Positions 1 to 8,029 are shown, counted from the stretch's first letter. The stretch is 14,076 nucleotides of DNA from Cyanobacteria bacterium UBA11370 (GCA_003486645.1 DNGI01000302.1:1-14076), one strand, 5' to 3'. Program-made: numbers and translations. Notes: generated by a model not told the origin, from the letters alone.

Positions 1-53
1 CATCTCCCCCTCTCCCCCTCTATCCCAGTCAGTAATCTAAAACCACACCCAGC

Positions 54-446
54 TTATTCCCTCGCTAATAAAATTCGAGAAAACACCTGAAAAACCTGAA
101 CAACTCCCCGTTCAAATACAGCTAAAAAATAATTAGGCTTAATTTTAATCGCTCGGTCGTAAGATGCGATCGCCGCTTCATAATTTCCCAAACTTCCCCA
201 AATATTACCCCGCCAGTGCCATGCTTGAAACGATTCAGGATTCAATTCTATAATCTGATCTAGCACTGAAAGAACCTCACTATACTGACCCAAGCTTTCC
301 AATTCGTTAGCTTTTTGCCACAACTGCTCAGACGTTGGAGTGATAGGAATCAGTAGTTCTACCGAATCGGGATAGATATAAAAATCTGACGGGATAACAA
401 GAGACTGATGATTAGAAGGGGCGGCGGTGGCAGTCATCACCATCAT
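54..446 (-). CDS. Small TPR-repeat protein
   Basis: A 130-residue protein with two tetratricopeptide repeats, about residues 40-71 and 74-105. The second is the clearer one, with the typical W/G/Y/A pattern and the ending AIKIKPN. TPR units form helical hairpins for protein-protein contact, so a scaffold or adaptor role is inferred; no partner or reaction can be named. The N-terminal 38 residues are polar and proline-containing, with no clear signal peptide. A third repeat begins after residue 107 (YFLAVFERG) but degenerates and stops early, so the gene may be a C-terminally shortened version of a longer TPR protein. Three in-frame ATGs lie close together (446, 443 and 437); GAGGTAAAG lies directly before the first and favours it or the second. 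It is divergent from birA, with only 81 bp between the starts. Confidence 0.75.
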   Translation of the reverse strand: MMVMTATAAPSNHQSLVIPSDFYIYPDSVELLIPITPTSEQLWQKANELESLGQYSEVLSVLDQIIELNPESFQAWHWRGNIWGSLGNYEAAIASYDRAIKIKPNYFLAVFERGVVQVFQVFSRILLARE

Positions 447-455
447 CTTTACCTC

Positions 456-520
456 AGCTTCATAGGATACGATCTATTGACCCTGAAAGCTTCATAAAAG
501 TTTCATGAATGTTGCCTTGA
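456..520. promoter_or_regulatory. 11-bp direct repeats between the TPR gene and birA
   Basis: The divergent spacer carries AGCTTCATAAA (488-498) directly followed by AGTTTCATGAA (499-509), an 8-of-11 repeat with a period of one helical turn. A weaker third unit follows at 510-520, and a further AGCTTCATA lies at 456-464. Tandem 11-bp spacing is the architecture of PhoB-type response-regulator boxes, and TCATAAA resembles the E. coli Pho box core, but the cyanobacterial Pho consensus (CTTAACCT-like) is not matched. The site would cover the promoter area of both divergent genes. No convincing -35/-10 pair was found. An operator is inferred only. Confidence 0.3.
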
Positions 521-527
521 TTCATCT

Positions 528-1412
528 ATGCTAGCTCAAGCAACAATTTATTCTGAAGCAGTGCTATTTAATCAGCAACAATTTGAAACAGAACTTCGAG
601 ACGTTACCCAACAGCTATCTCAATCTACAGAACACTCAGAAATCAACCAGCCTCAAACAATCCCTCTACACCTCTTTGAAACCCTCTCTTCCACCAATCA
701 AACCCTGTGGGAATTACTCAATCAAGGCGCACCTATTCCAACTGTTGTAATTGCGACTCAACAAACAGCAGGACGAGGGCAGTGGGGGCGTAAATGGCAA
801 TCTAACCAGGGTGGGCTATACTTATCTTTGGCTCTAGCTCCAAATATTGAAGCATCGAATAGCGCTCAATTAACGCTTTGTAGTGCTTGGGGAATAGCCA
901 CAGCCTTGAGAAGTTACGGTATTCCCGTCTTGCTCAAATGGCCGAATGATCTGTTGCTTTTGGGACGCAAGTTAGGAGGCATTCTTACAGAAACCCGCGT
1001 ACATCAGGGTCAGATTACCAAAGCTATCGTCGGTGTAGGCATCAACTGGAGTAATACCGTGCCTGAAACAGGTATTAATTTACAATCCTTTTGCGCTCAA
1101 CAGGTCACTCCATCAGTTACATCCTTGGAAATGTTAGCTGCAATTGTAGTAAAAGGGCTGCTAGTGGGCTACCAACGCTGGTCAGAGGACGGAATAGATA
1201 ACTTACTCCTCTGTTACCACAAGCTATTGGATAGTCAAGGATATCCGGTGACTATTGAAGGAAACCCTGGAACTGTAATCGGTGTCACCCGAACAGGTGA
1301 ATTGCGAGTCCGCTTGCGATCGCTAAACTCTGCTGTGACAGGAACAAATTCTCCAACACCAACAGAAATTACCTTGAAACCCGGTACAATCAGCCTTGGT
1401 TATCGTTTGTAA
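528..1412 (+). CDS. birA: Biotin-[acetyl-CoA-carboxylase] ligase (BirA/BPL, no HTH domain)
   Basis: Attaches biotin, through biotinyl-5'-AMP, to the biotin carboxyl carrier protein of acetyl-CoA carboxylase in the cytoplasm, a step needed for fatty acid synthesis. The ligase domain spans about residues 48-235. It shows the biotinyl-AMP loop AGRGQWGRKW (81-90), KWPND (137-141), RKLGGIL (147-153), whose Lys148 aligns with the catalytic-site lysine K183 of E. coli BirA, and VGVGINWSN (168-176). A C-terminal SH3-like domain covers about 236-294. The N-terminal 45 residues are glutamine-rich and contain no winged helix, so this is a monofunctional ligase and probably not a biotin-operon repressor. 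The start is the first ATG; no good ribosome binding site precedes it, and a shorter N-terminus is possible because the conserved part begins near residue 47. Confidence 0.93.
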   Translation: MLAQATIYSEAVLFNQQQFETELRDVTQQLSQSTEHSEINQPQTIPLHLFETLSSTNQTLWELLNQGAPIPTVVIATQQTAGRGQWGRKWQSNQGGLYLSLALAPNIEASNSAQLTLCSAWGIATALRSYGIPVLLKWPNDLLLLGRKLGGILTETRVHQGQITKAIVGVGINWSNTVPETGINLQSFCAQQVTPSVTSLEMLAAIVVKGLLVGYQRWSEDGIDNLLLCYHKLLDSQGYPVTIEGNPGTVIGVTRTGELRVRLRSLNSAVTGTNSPTPTEITLKPGTISLGYRL

Positions 1413-1540
1413 TCTTTCAGCTATCTTGAACTATAAAGAGTAGGGAGATCAGGGAGTTTTGAATTTTGAGTTAAAGAAAGTTCTGACCTTCCCCTTCCCC
1501 CTTTCCCATTTTCCCTTCCCCTTTCCCCCTAAATTAAGTG

Positions 1541-2965
1541 ATGAGTAGTGAGTCGGACATGACAAAAGAAACCTCCTCTAGTTACACCCCTTTAGGACTC
1601 TTCTATCGGCATCCTCGGTTAATCCAAGGATTAAGCTTAATGAGTAGTCTGGGTCTTCTCAGCACTGGACTAGTCGTTGCCCAAACAGACTCACCCTTAG
1701 ATACCGATGTGACACCCCAAGCAAACCCAATTCCATCGGCAAGCCAACCCGCCCCAGAACCTGCACCAGTACAGCAACCTGCTCCTGCACCCGTGGTATC
1801 AGCCCCAGAACCTGCGCCACTACCGAAACCCGTTTCTCGACCCGCTGCATCCGTTCCAGCACCCGCACCTGCACCAGAAGCATCCGCACCGCCAACCGTT
1901 ATCCCCCAAAAACCCAGATTAGCCGCTCCCATCTTATCTGCACCTTCTGCACCTCCCTCATCAACCCTCGCCACACCCCCCAAAGTCCTCCTCAATCCCG
2001 ACCGAATTCAGGAGGCGGCTCAAACTCCCGTCGCTCCCAACAATACCTACATTGATCGCACCAACTACAATCTGGGAGCAACCCGTGGTTCCCAGGGAAC
2101 ACCTGCGGTAGTCCTCACAGAACGGTCAACCGGATGTCAAACAGTATCCCAAAATGGACGACTGACAAGTGGCATTTGTAACATTCCACCTCGAAATCAA
2201 GCGATCGCACGTTCTGGGCAACCTCCCAAGGAACCTCAACTTGGTGGCATACCCAGACTACCCGTACCACCCGTTGCTACTGCCGGATCAGTTCCACTCC
2301 AGCCGATCAATACTACGAGTAACAATCGTGTCCTTGTCCCAACACGGCGGCATCGGTCATTTACTGGACGTGCAACTGTACCCCCAGGTCTGGCTTTCTC
2401 CCAAGGTTCGACTGCTCCCACAGGCATGACAACCCCAACAGGTCTAGCCTATTACAATCTCACGACCCGACCATCTGGGCGACCTAAAATTAGCAATAAC
2501 AGCTTTATCTTTCCCCTCACCATTCCCGCTTCCATCTCATCCCTATTCGGCTGGCGGATTCATCCCATTACAGGTGAACGCCGCTTCCATTCCGGTACAG
2601 ATTTAGCAGCACCAGAAGGGACACCCGTCATCGCTGCTGCTTCCGGTGAGGTAGCCACGGCTGACTTCTTAGGGGGTTATGGTCTGACTGTAATTCTACG
2701 GCACGACGAAGGTCGGCAAGAAAGTCGCTATGCTCACCTTTCAGAAATCTTTGTTCAACCAGGGGAATTAGTCGATCAGGGCACTGTCATAGGACGTGTG
2801 GGTAGTACAGGTTTTTCCACTGGCCCACACCTACACTTTGAATGGCGCAATCTCACCACTGATGGTTGGGTCGCCGTAGATGCTGGAACTCATCTACAAT
2901 ACGCCTTGGCTCAATTTATCGAAGCCCTCAAAGTTGCTCAAACCACTCCCCAACCAGGGTCTTAA
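1541..2965 (+). CDS. M23-family (LytM/NlpD-like) peptidase, envelope
   Basis: A 474-residue predicted peptidoglycan hydrolase or hydrolase-regulating protein. Residues about 27-47 form a hydrophobic segment (signal peptide or membrane anchor) ending VVAQT. A Pro/Ala-rich linker follows (about 60-150), probably spanning the cell wall. Next comes a region with two cysteines (C199, C213) in the ERSTGCQ context seen in cyanobacterial relatives. The M23 domain is at about 325-450, with HSGTD (zinc ligands H350 and D354), YAH (H399) and HLHFE (H430, H432), so the catalytic set looks complete. Natural substrates would be peptide cross-bridges of murein, as in cell division or elongation. Start choice is uncertain: GTG 1538, ATG 1541 and ATG 1559 are all in frame and none has a clear ribosome binding site. 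The preceding spacer is a pyrimidine tract. Confidence 0.9.
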   Translation: MSSESDMTKETSSSYTPLGLFYRHPRLIQGLSLMSSLGLLSTGLVVAQTDSPLDTDVTPQANPIPSASQPAPEPAPVQQPAPAPVVSAPEPAPLPKPVSRPAASVPAPAPAPEASAPPTVIPQKPRLAAPILSAPSAPPSSTLATPPKVLLNPDRIQEAAQTPVAPNNTYIDRTNYNLGATRGSQGTPAVVLTERSTGCQTVSQNGRLTSGICNIPPRNQAIARSGQPPKEPQLGGIPRLPVPPVATAGSVPLQPINTTSNNRVLVPTRRHRSFTGRATVPPGLAFSQGSTAPTGMTTPTGLAYYNLTTRPSGRPKISNNSFIFPLTIPASISSLFGWRIHPITGERRFHSGTDLAAPEGTPVIAAASGEVATADFLGGYGLTVILRHDEGRQESRYAHLSEIFVQPGELVDQGTVIGRVGSTGFSTGPHLHFEWRNLTTDGWVAVDAGTHLQYALAQFIEALKVAQTTPQPGS

Positions 2966-2989
2966 GCTGAATGGCAGTGATTTAAGGAT

Positions 2990-3006
2990 GGTGGGCACTG
3001 CCCACC
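2990..3006. repeat. 17-bp palindrome, GGTGGGCA arms
   Basis: GGTGGGCA and TGCCCACC face each other around a single C, an 8-bp perfect dyad 25 bp after the M23 stop codon. Short GC-rich palindromes of this kind are dispersed in cyanobacterial genomes. There is no following T-run, so it is not a standard intrinsic terminator, though it could stabilise the 3' end of the mRNA. Confidence 0.6.
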
Positions 3007-3073
3007 CTACCAATTTTCTGAGTACAATTTAACGTGAATTCGACTAATGTCCAGCTAATCACCCCTAATAAAA

Positions 3074-3109
3074 TTTCTCCCTCTCTCCCCCTCCCCCTCT
3101 CTCCCCCTC
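3074..3109. repeat. Pyrimidine (CT-rich) tract
   Basis: Thirty-six bases of only C and T, built from CTCCCCCT-like units, between the M23 gene and pdhB. Similar C-rich tracts lie at 1-26, about 1490-1530 and 9204-9265, each between transcription units. They look like slippage-prone low-complexity repeats. No function can be assigned. Confidence 0.6.
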
Positions 3110-3215
3110 AATTTTTTAGTCCTATTTAACCCAACATGACATCCATAACCTTCATCTTGTGCTAGGGTGACTTGGCAATGCTAGGATGACATTTGCCCCA
3201 TCTGGTGAGGTATTG

Positions 3216-4199
3216 ATGGCAGAAACACTTTTTTTCAACGCTTTGCGTCAAGCCATTGACGAAGAAATGGCACGGGATGAAGCTGTATTCGTTCTTGGGG
3301 AAGATGTAGGTCATTACGGGGGTTCCTACAAAGTCACTAAAGATTTGTATCAAAAATATGGCGATCTCCGGATTCTCGATACCCCGATCGCAGAAAATAG
3401 TTTCACAGGTCTAGCCGTCGGTGCGGCGATGACGGGGTTACGACCGATTATTGAAGGCATGAATATGGGCTTTTTATTGCTTGCCTTCAACCAAATTGCG
3501 AATAATGCTGGGATGTTACGTTATACATCCGGCGGAAACTTCAAAATCCCTATGGTGATTAGAGGTCCAGGCGGAGTCGGTCGTCAACTGGGTGCTGAAC
3601 ATTCCCAGCGACTCGAAGCCTATTTTCAAGCCGTTCCAGGTCTAAAAATAGTCGCTTGTTCAACACCTTACAATGCTAAAGGACTGCTTAAATCAGCGAT
3701 CCGAGATGATAATCCGGTTTTGTTTTTTGAACACGTCCTACTCTATAACTTAAAAGAAAATCTTCCGGATGAGGAGTACCTCCTCCCTATCGATAAAGCA
3801 GAAATTGTCCGTAAAGGGAAAGATGTAACTATTCTCACCTACTCGCGGATGCGTCACCACGTTATGCAAGCAGCCAAGCAGCTTGAAAAAGAAGGGTTTG
3901 ACCCAGAAGTAATTGACTTGATTTCCCTAAAACCTCTAGATTTTGAGACGATTGGGGCTTCAATTCGCAAAACCCACCGCGTTATTGTAGTAGAAGAATG
4001 TATGAAAACGGGTGGTATTGGAGCTGAAGTGACTGCATCAATTAATGAGAAGTTGTTTGATGAGTTAGACGCACCCGTACTACGCCTCTCCTCTCAGGAT
4101 ATCCCCACCCCTTACAACGGAACTCTGGAGAACCTCACTATTGTACAACCCCAACAAATTGTAGAAGGTGTACAAAAGATGATGGCACTAAGGGTGTGA
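3216..4199 (+). CDS. pdhB: Pyruvate dehydrogenase E1 component, beta subunit
   Basis: With the alpha subunit PdhA, which is not in this window, it forms the thiamine diphosphate E1 that decarboxylates pyruvate and acetylates lipoyl-E2 to give acetyl-CoA. The product of 327 residues has the normal length of the cyanobacterial and red-algal plastid OdpB family. Visible landmarks are [14 protein letters not shown] (28-41), LDTPIAE (54-60), where Glu60 is the glutamate expected to activate the cofactor aminopyrimidine, [16 protein letters not shown] (116-131) with the active-site histidine H129, and the transketolase C-terminal domain from about residue 200. ATG 3216 is chosen because GAGG lies 6 nt before it and [10 protein letters not shown] is the family N-terminus; ATG 3186 would add ten non-conserved residues. 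secD follows after a 317-bp spacer. Confidence 0.97.
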   Translation: MAETLFFNALRQAIDEEMARDEAVFVLGEDVGHYGGSYKVTKDLYQKYGDLRILDTPIAENSFTGLAVGAAMTGLRPIIEGMNMGFLLLAFNQIANNAGMLRYTSGGNFKIPMVIRGPGGVGRQLGAEHSQRLEAYFQAVPGLKIVACSTPYNAKGLLKSAIRDDNPVLFFEHVLLYNLKENLPDEEYLLPIDKAEIVRKGKDVTILTYSRMRHHVMQAAKQLEKEGFDPEVIDLISLKPLDFETIGASIRKTHRVIVVEECMKTGGIGAEVTASINEKLFDELDAPVLRLSSQDIPTPYNGTLENLTIVQPQQIVEGVQKMMALRV

Positions 4200-4202
4200 T
4201 AG

Positions 4203-4237
4203 TTGTTGGTTGTTTGTTGATTGTTGTTTGTTGTTAA
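4203..4237. repeat. Heptamer array, TTGTTGG type (left arm, pdhB-secD spacer)
   Basis: Five units of seven bases in register: TTGTTGG, TTGTTTG, TTGATTG, TTGTTTG, TTGTTAA. The array begins three bases after the pdhB stop and is the reverse complement in type of the array at 4416-4471. Confidence 0.85.
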
Positions 4238-4303
4238 GGGTTCTAGAGTATCGGGTTATAAGTCTGAGATGTTAGGAGAGTGTTTGAGTGTTTGGCAGAT
4301 AAA

Positions 4304-4309
4304 TATACT
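4304..4309 (+). promoter_or_regulatory. Possible -10 element for secD
   Basis: TATACT lies between the two heptamer arrays about 210 bp before the secD start. Upstream spacing offers only weak -35 candidates (TTTGAG, TGTTTG). Apart from this, the stretch 4238-4415 shows nothing recognisable. Confidence 0.25.
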
Positions 4310-4415
4310 AAAAACCGCTGGGAGCTTTACTTTTCAATAATCACCCAAAACTTTATTAAGTAACGCTTACAGTCCTGTTGATAAAAGTTCAGGTATTATC
4401 CGTTTGAAGTATATA

Positions 4416-4471
4416 CAACAACCAACAACCAACAACTAACAACCAACAACCAACAACCAACAACTAACAAC
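4416..4471. repeat. Heptamer array, CAACAAC type (right arm, pdhB-secD spacer)
   Basis: Eight units of seven bases in perfect register: CAACAAC six times and TAACAAC twice (at 4437 and 4465). Complementary to 4203-4237; together they can enclose the 178 nt between them in a stem-loop. Confidence 0.9.
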
Positions 4472-4516
4472 TGACAAAACAGATTATCATAGCATTTGTT
4501 GGCGCGGGTCGTAGTT

Positions 4517-5920
4517 ATGCAGAGACAGCGTTTGGTATTAGGGTTGATTCTAGTTCTGGTGATTGCAGCGATCGCCGTTTTGGTGACGATTCCGATCCAG
4601 CTAGGATTAGACCTCCGAGGAGGGTCACAATTGACCATTCAGGTAAAGACGACAGAAGAGGTTAAGGAAATCACGCCTGAAAAGTTGCAAGATGTTAAAC
4701 GAGTGATCCAAAACCGAGTCGATGAGAGTGGTGTTTCAGAATCAGTTGTACAAACGGTGGGTGAAAATAAGATTCTCGTCCAGCTTCCAGGTGTGAGTGA
4801 TCCACAGGAAGCAGAACGAAGGCTTAAAGGCACAGCGAAGCTAGAGTTTCGTAAGCAAATACCGGGTTCAGAGGCGCAGCTACCCATTGAACTCCAAGTG
4901 CGAGATAATCTAAAACAAGAGCAGGAAAAGCTCAAACAGAGTGGGGATGAAGCCGCGATCGCCACCAATCAAGATGCTATAAAACGTAGTAACGAAGCGA
5001 TCGCCAAACTCTTTGAAAAAACCAATGTCACGGGTACAAATCTTAAAGATGCTCGCGCTCAACCCACTCAAGCTGCAAATAATTGGGAAGTTAGTTTGCG
5101 ATTTGATGTCGCGGGGGGAGAAGGGTTTGCTCAACTGACCAAAGAACTAGCTGGCACAGGACGCTCAATTGGTATTTTCTTGGATGATAACCTGATTAGC
5201 TCTCCCACCGTTGGCCCTGAATTTGCTCAGACGGGTATCACAGGAGGTAGTGCTGTCATTACAGGTCGCTTTACAGTACAAGAGGCTGAAGATCTGGCAA
5301 TTCAGTTACGGGGTGGTGCTTTACCCGTACCCGTGGAAGTCGTGGAAAATCGCACAGTTGGGGCGACTCTAGGACGAGATAGTATTCAACGCAGTATTTA
5401 TGCGGGACTGGGAGGTCTAGTTTTAGTCTTTATTTTTATGGGGGTCTACTATCGCCTTCCAGGTCTAATTGCCGATGTTGCCCTGAGTATTTACGCTTTA
5501 CTGACTCTAGCGGCATTTTCCTTACTTGGTGTGACGTTAACCCTCCCTGGAATTGCAGGGTTTATCCTGAGTATAGGCATGGCAGTTGATGCCAATGTGC
5601 TTATTTTTGAGCGGACACGGGAAGAATTACGAGAGGGGAAGAGTTTATATCGCGCTGTAGAATCCGGGTTTTATCGAGCTTTTTCCAGTATTTTGGATGG
5701 AAATGTGACGACAGTTATTGCGTGTTTGGCTCTGATTTGGAAAGGGTCAGGTTTGGTGAAAGGTTTTGGAGTCACACTAATGTTAGGAGTGCTAGTGAGC
5801 ATGTTTACAGCACTCACCTGTAGTCGTACCTTTATGCTCCTCGTAGTTCTGGGAATGCCTGGAGTTCGCCAGAAACCCGAACTCTTTTGCCCTAATCTTC
5901 CAGAGTCAGCTAAATCTTAG
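4517..5920 (+). CDS. secD: Protein translocase subunit SecD
   Basis: Subunit of the SecDF complex, which uses the proton motive force to pull exported proteins through SecYEG; in cyanobacteria it may serve both plasma and thylakoid membranes. The 467 residues contain TM1 (about 6-24), the family motif [15 protein letters not shown] (29-43), a large extracytoplasmic P1 domain (about 45-265), [21 protein letters not shown] (267-286) and a five-helix C-terminal part (about 293-445) with [22 protein letters not shown] (345-366); the aspartate of VDAN (D358) is the conserved functional residue. It is shorter than the E. coli protein (615) because P1 is smaller. A charged helical stretch at about 128-167 looks lineage-specific. 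ATG 4517 matches the family start MQRQR; a TTG 21 nt upstream is unlikely. No clear ribosome binding site. Confidence 0.96.
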   Translation: MQRQRLVLGLILVLVIAAIAVLVTIPIQLGLDLRGGSQLTIQVKTTEEVKEITPEKLQDVKRVIQNRVDESGVSESVVQTVGENKILVQLPGVSDPQEAERRLKGTAKLEFRKQIPGSEAQLPIELQVRDNLKQEQEKLKQSGDEAAIATNQDAIKRSNEAIAKLFEKTNVTGTNLKDARAQPTQAANNWEVSLRFDVAGGEGFAQLTKELAGTGRSIGIFLDDNLISSPTVGPEFAQTGITGGSAVITGRFTVQEAEDLAIQLRGGALPVPVEVVENRTVGATLGRDSIQRSIYAGLGGLVLVFIFMGVYYRLPGLIADVALSIYALLTLAAFSLLGVTLTLPGIAGFILSIGMAVDANVLIFERTREELREGKSLYRAVESGFYRAFSSILDGNVTTVIACLALIWKGSGLVKGFGVTLMLGVLVSMFTALTCSRTFMLLVVLGMPGVRQKPELFCPNLPESAKS

Positions 5921-5963
5921 TCTGTTCGTTGTTGTTCGTGATGGGTTATTTGTTTTTAGCAAA

Positions 5964-6012
5964 CAATAAACAACAAACAACAAACAACAAACAACAAATA
6001 ACAAACAACAAA
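5964..6012. repeat. Heptamer array, CAACAAA type (secD-secF spacer)
   Basis: Seven units in register (CAATAAA, four CAACAAA, TAACAAA, CAACAAA) ending two bases before the secF ATG. A shorter left-arm partner rich in TTGTTCG/TTGTT lies at about 5922-5956. The array occupies the place where a Shine-Dalgarno sequence would be, and none is visible. Confidence 0.9.
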
Positions 6013-6014
6013 CG

Positions 6015-6980
6015 ATGAAACTCAATATAATTAAACAGCGATCGCTTTGGTGGACGATTTCTGCTGGTGTTATTCTAGCTGGTCTCATTTCAATGGTGAT
6101 TTCCACCAATCAAATTGGTACTCCTTTACGTCCGGGCTTGGATTTTGTTGGAGGTACGCGCCTACAATTTGAATTGGACTGTACTAAACCGGAAAACTGC
6201 ACTCAGCCCATTGACTCAGGGACAGTCCGGGAAGTTATGACAGAGCAGGGGTTAGGTAATAGCAGTATCCAGGTTTTAGGCGAGAAAAAACAAGCCCTGA
6301 GCATTCGCACCCAAGCCTTAGAGGTGGAACAGCGTACTCAATTACAAACGGCTTTGAGTGAAAAACTAGGCGATTTTAATCCTAGAGCGACTCAGATTGA
6401 TATCGTTGGACCCACTTTGGGACGAGAGCTATTTGCTGAGGGCTTGCTGGCTTTAATCATCTCCTTTGCAGGTATCTTAATTTACCTGACGTTTCGCTTT
6501 CAGTTTGACTATGCCTTCTTTGCCTTTATTGCTCTGTTCCACGATGTACTGGTTACGGCTGGAATTTTTTCGATTCTGGGATTAGTGCAGAGGGTAGAAG
6601 TTGACAGCTTATTTGTCGTTGCTCTATTGACAATTATTGGATTTTCTGTTAACGACACCGTAGTAATTTATGACCGAGTGCGGGAAGTTATTAAGCTACA
6701 TCCGGAGCAGCATATTAACCAAGTCGTTGATGATGCGGTGAATCAAACCCTAACACGGTCAATCAACACCACCTTAACTACACTCTTGCCATTGTCAGCA
6801 ATTCTGCTGTTTGGGGGAGAAACTCTAAAGTACTTCGCATTAGCCTTGATTATTGGCTTTATCGCGGGTGCTTATTCCAGTATTTTTATTGCTAGTACTC
6901 TGCTAGCCTTGTGGCGAGAGCGTACTGGCAAAGCTCACTTTATGGTAGAACAAGAGCCAGAAATTTCTGATGAAATTTAA
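6015..6980 (+). CDS. secF: Protein translocase subunit SecF
   Basis: Partner of SecD in proton-driven protein export. 321 residues: TM1 (about 13-30), the motif [14 protein letters not shown] (41-54), an extracytoplasmic domain (about 50-135) and five further membrane helices (about 141-300). The signature [24 protein letters not shown] (201-224) includes the conserved aspartate D214. Two cysteines close together (C56, C62; CTKPENC) face the extracytoplasmic side and could form a disulfide. It lies 94 bp after secD in the same direction, so co-transcription is likely. The start codon directly follows the heptamer array at 5964-6012 and lacks a recognisable ribosome binding site. Confidence 0.96.
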   Translation: MKLNIIKQRSLWWTISAGVILAGLISMVISTNQIGTPLRPGLDFVGGTRLQFELDCTKPENCTQPIDSGTVREVMTEQGLGNSSIQVLGEKKQALSIRTQALEVEQRTQLQTALSEKLGDFNPRATQIDIVGPTLGRELFAEGLLALIISFAGILIYLTFRFQFDYAFFAFIALFHDVLVTAGIFSILGLVQRVEVDSLFVVALLTIIGFSVNDTVVIYDRVREVIKLHPEQHINQVVDDAVNQTLTRSINTTLTTLLPLSAILLFGGETLKYFALALIIGFIAGAYSSIFIASTLLALWRERTGKAHFMVEQEPEISDEI

Positions 6981-7038
6981 TCGGTAAAGCATAGACATCT
7001 AATCAATAATTGTTCATTGCCAATTACGATGGGCAAAA

Positions 7039-7461
7039 ATGGATCAATCAGATGCTCAAATCCCTCCAACAGAACAAACAGACCTTGATCCACTGTTCAA
7101 AATACAGGTTCAACGGTTACATCAACTTACTGTCTATGGTCGATGGTTAGTGGTTACTATCCTTTGGCTGACTGTAGCACCCTTGAGTCTATGGGGGTGG
7201 CGCTATGAACTTTCTTTATTGCGATCGCATTTTACCTGGACAGCCTTACGCTATGGGATTATTTACAATCGCCTCCCTGCTATGGGTCTAGGATTATGTA
7301 TTGGCATGACGACTGCTGTTTTAGTTTGGCAGAGTCGCAATATTTTATGGGGACTCCCACTACAGGAACAACGGCGTTTAGAGCAACAGGTACACCGCAT
7401 TTGTCAACAGGGTTCTAGTCACCCCTTGTGGAAATGGGTTTGTAAACCATTCCGACCCTAA
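7039..7461 (+). CDS. Small membrane protein of unknown function
   Basis: 140 residues with two hydrophobic helices, about 33-55 (rich in Trp: WLVVTILWLTVAPLSLWGW) and about 80-97, separated by a short loop with basic residues. The first 30 residues are polar and acidic, and the C-terminal 40 residues are basic and Gln-rich (LQEQRRLEQQVHRICQQ), probably cytoplasmic. I do not recognise the family; it resembles conserved cyanobacterial hypotheticals. It starts 58 bp after secF in the same orientation, so it is probably the last gene of the secDF transcript. A link to export is possible but is inferred from position only. One HIP1 site lies inside. No strong ribosome binding site (weak GGGCAAAA). 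Confidence 0.7.
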   Translation: MDQSDAQIPPTEQTDLDPLFKIQVQRLHQLTVYGRWLVVTILWLTVAPLSLWGWRYELSLLRSHFTWTALRYGIIYNRLPAMGLGLCIGMTTAVLVWQSRNILWGLPLQEQRRLEQQVHRICQQGSSHPLWKWVCKPFRP

Positions 7462-7473
7462 GATGATCTACTC

Positions 7474-7572
7474 ATACCAAGTTGTGTAGCCAAAGATAGT
7501 AGATAGGAGGACAAGGGGGGACAAGGGAGACAAGGGGGAAAGAAAGAGCTACATATGAATACAACTGGGTAT
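7474..7572. mobile_element. Short inverted-repeat element (MITE-like remnant)
   Basis: ATACCAAGTTGT (7474-7485) is matched by ACAACTGGGTAT (7561-7572), 12-bp terminal inverted repeats with one mismatch. Just inside, GTAGC (7486-7490) faces GCTAC (7548-7552). The interior is a purine-rich tandem repeat of about 10 bp, GGACAAGGGG-like (about 7507-7540). It encodes nothing. ATACCAAGTTG-type ends are common in dispersed cyanobacterial repeats. A clear target-site duplication is not visible. The rest of 7573-7650 shows only a short C-rich patch. Confidence 0.45.
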
Positions 7573-7659
7573 CACATCTTGCACCCATCTCAATGAGGTT
7601 CAAATCTTACTCCCCACTCCCCAATTTCCAGCGACTTCGTAAGTAAACCTTATACTGAT

Positions 7660-7691
7660 GGTTTAGCGTTAGTGTAGCCTCGTTCTAAACC
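7660..7691. promoter_or_regulatory. Inverted repeat before the 59-codon ORF
   Basis: GGTTTAG (7660-7666) and CTAAACC (7685-7691) form a perfect 7-bp dyad ending directly at the ATG of the small ORF. TATACT (7651-7656) just upstream is a possible -10 element without a good -35. The dyad could be an operator or an mRNA hairpin that blocks ribosome access. Confidence 0.35.
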
Positions 7692-7871
7692 ATGAACCTT
7701 CCCAATACTCTAGCCGAAGAACTTAAGCTCTACCTTAAGCACCGAGCTGATAATGGAGATCTGGAAGCTAAAACTTTATTGACTCAGATTGAACAGTTTG
7801 CCAATTCAACAACATCGGCGGCTGAACAAGCGCTCTATTCCCCACCTGATAACTTAGGGATGGGGTGTTAA
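7692..7871 (+). CDS. Small hypothetical protein, 59 aa
   Basis: An intact 59-codon ORF beginning MNLPNTLAEELKLYLKHRAD. Residues 5-37 look like a soluble amphipathic helical pair (LAEELKLYLKHRADNGDLEAKTLLTQIEQF), followed by a Ser/Thr/Ala/Pro tail ending NLGMGC. Codon use resembles the neighbours, and the composition is protein-like rather than random. There is no Shine-Dalgarno sequence before the ATG. I do not recognise a named family, and no function can be assigned. It stands alone between the secDF group and a convergent minus-strand gene, with a dyad at its start and a heptamer array behind it. Confidence 0.5.
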   Translation: MNLPNTLAEELKLYLKHRADNGDLEAKTLLTQIEQFANSTTSAAEQALYSPPDNLGMGC

Positions 7872-7908
7872 TTGTATTAACTCAGGTTGCTAGTTATCTT
7901 ATTAGGAT

Positions 7909-7978
7909 GGCTAACGGCTAATGGCTGACCGAGACTAACCCATATAGAAATTAGCAATAAACAATTAGCAATTAGCAA
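7909..7978. repeat. Paired heptamer arrays, GGCTAAT / TTAGCAA
   Basis: Left array GGCTAAC, GGCTAAT, GGCTGAC (7909-7929); right array TTAGCAA, TAAACAA, TTAGCAA, TTAGCAA (7951-7978), both in a strict period of seven. GCTAA in the left units is complementary to TTAGC in the right units, so a hairpin with a loop of about 21 nt can form between the convergent genes, where it might act as a 3' end structure. The word differs from that in the ribosomal spacers. Confidence 0.75.
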
Positions 7979-8029
7979 TGCCTCAATTTGCATCTAGCAA
8001 CTTGCATTATTAGTTGAGCCGAAGATTCC

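Noticed and set aside
54..120. Frameshift at the end of the TPR gene
   Set aside because: The third repeat fades out, but the other frames downstream do not continue a TPR pattern, so natural shortening is as likely.
1603..1995. 130-codon minus-strand frame opposite the M23 gene
   Set aside because: A Gly/Ala-rich shadow of the Pro/Ala-rich linker of the real gene on the other strand.
2990..3006. Rho-independent terminator after the M23 gene
   Set aside because: The 8-bp stem has an implausible one-base loop and no T-run follows.
4203..4471. Tandem short repeats as a CRISPR array
   Set aside because: The units are 7 bp and contiguous, without spacers of constant length, and no cas genes are nearby.
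4496..4516. TTG start seven codons upstream of secD
   Set aside because: The family N-terminus is MQRQR at 4517; the extension is not conserved and has no ribosome binding site.
7590..7620. tRNA-like GGTTCAAATC motif
   Set aside because: The flanking bases do not form a T stem, and no acceptor, D or anticodon arms fit around it.
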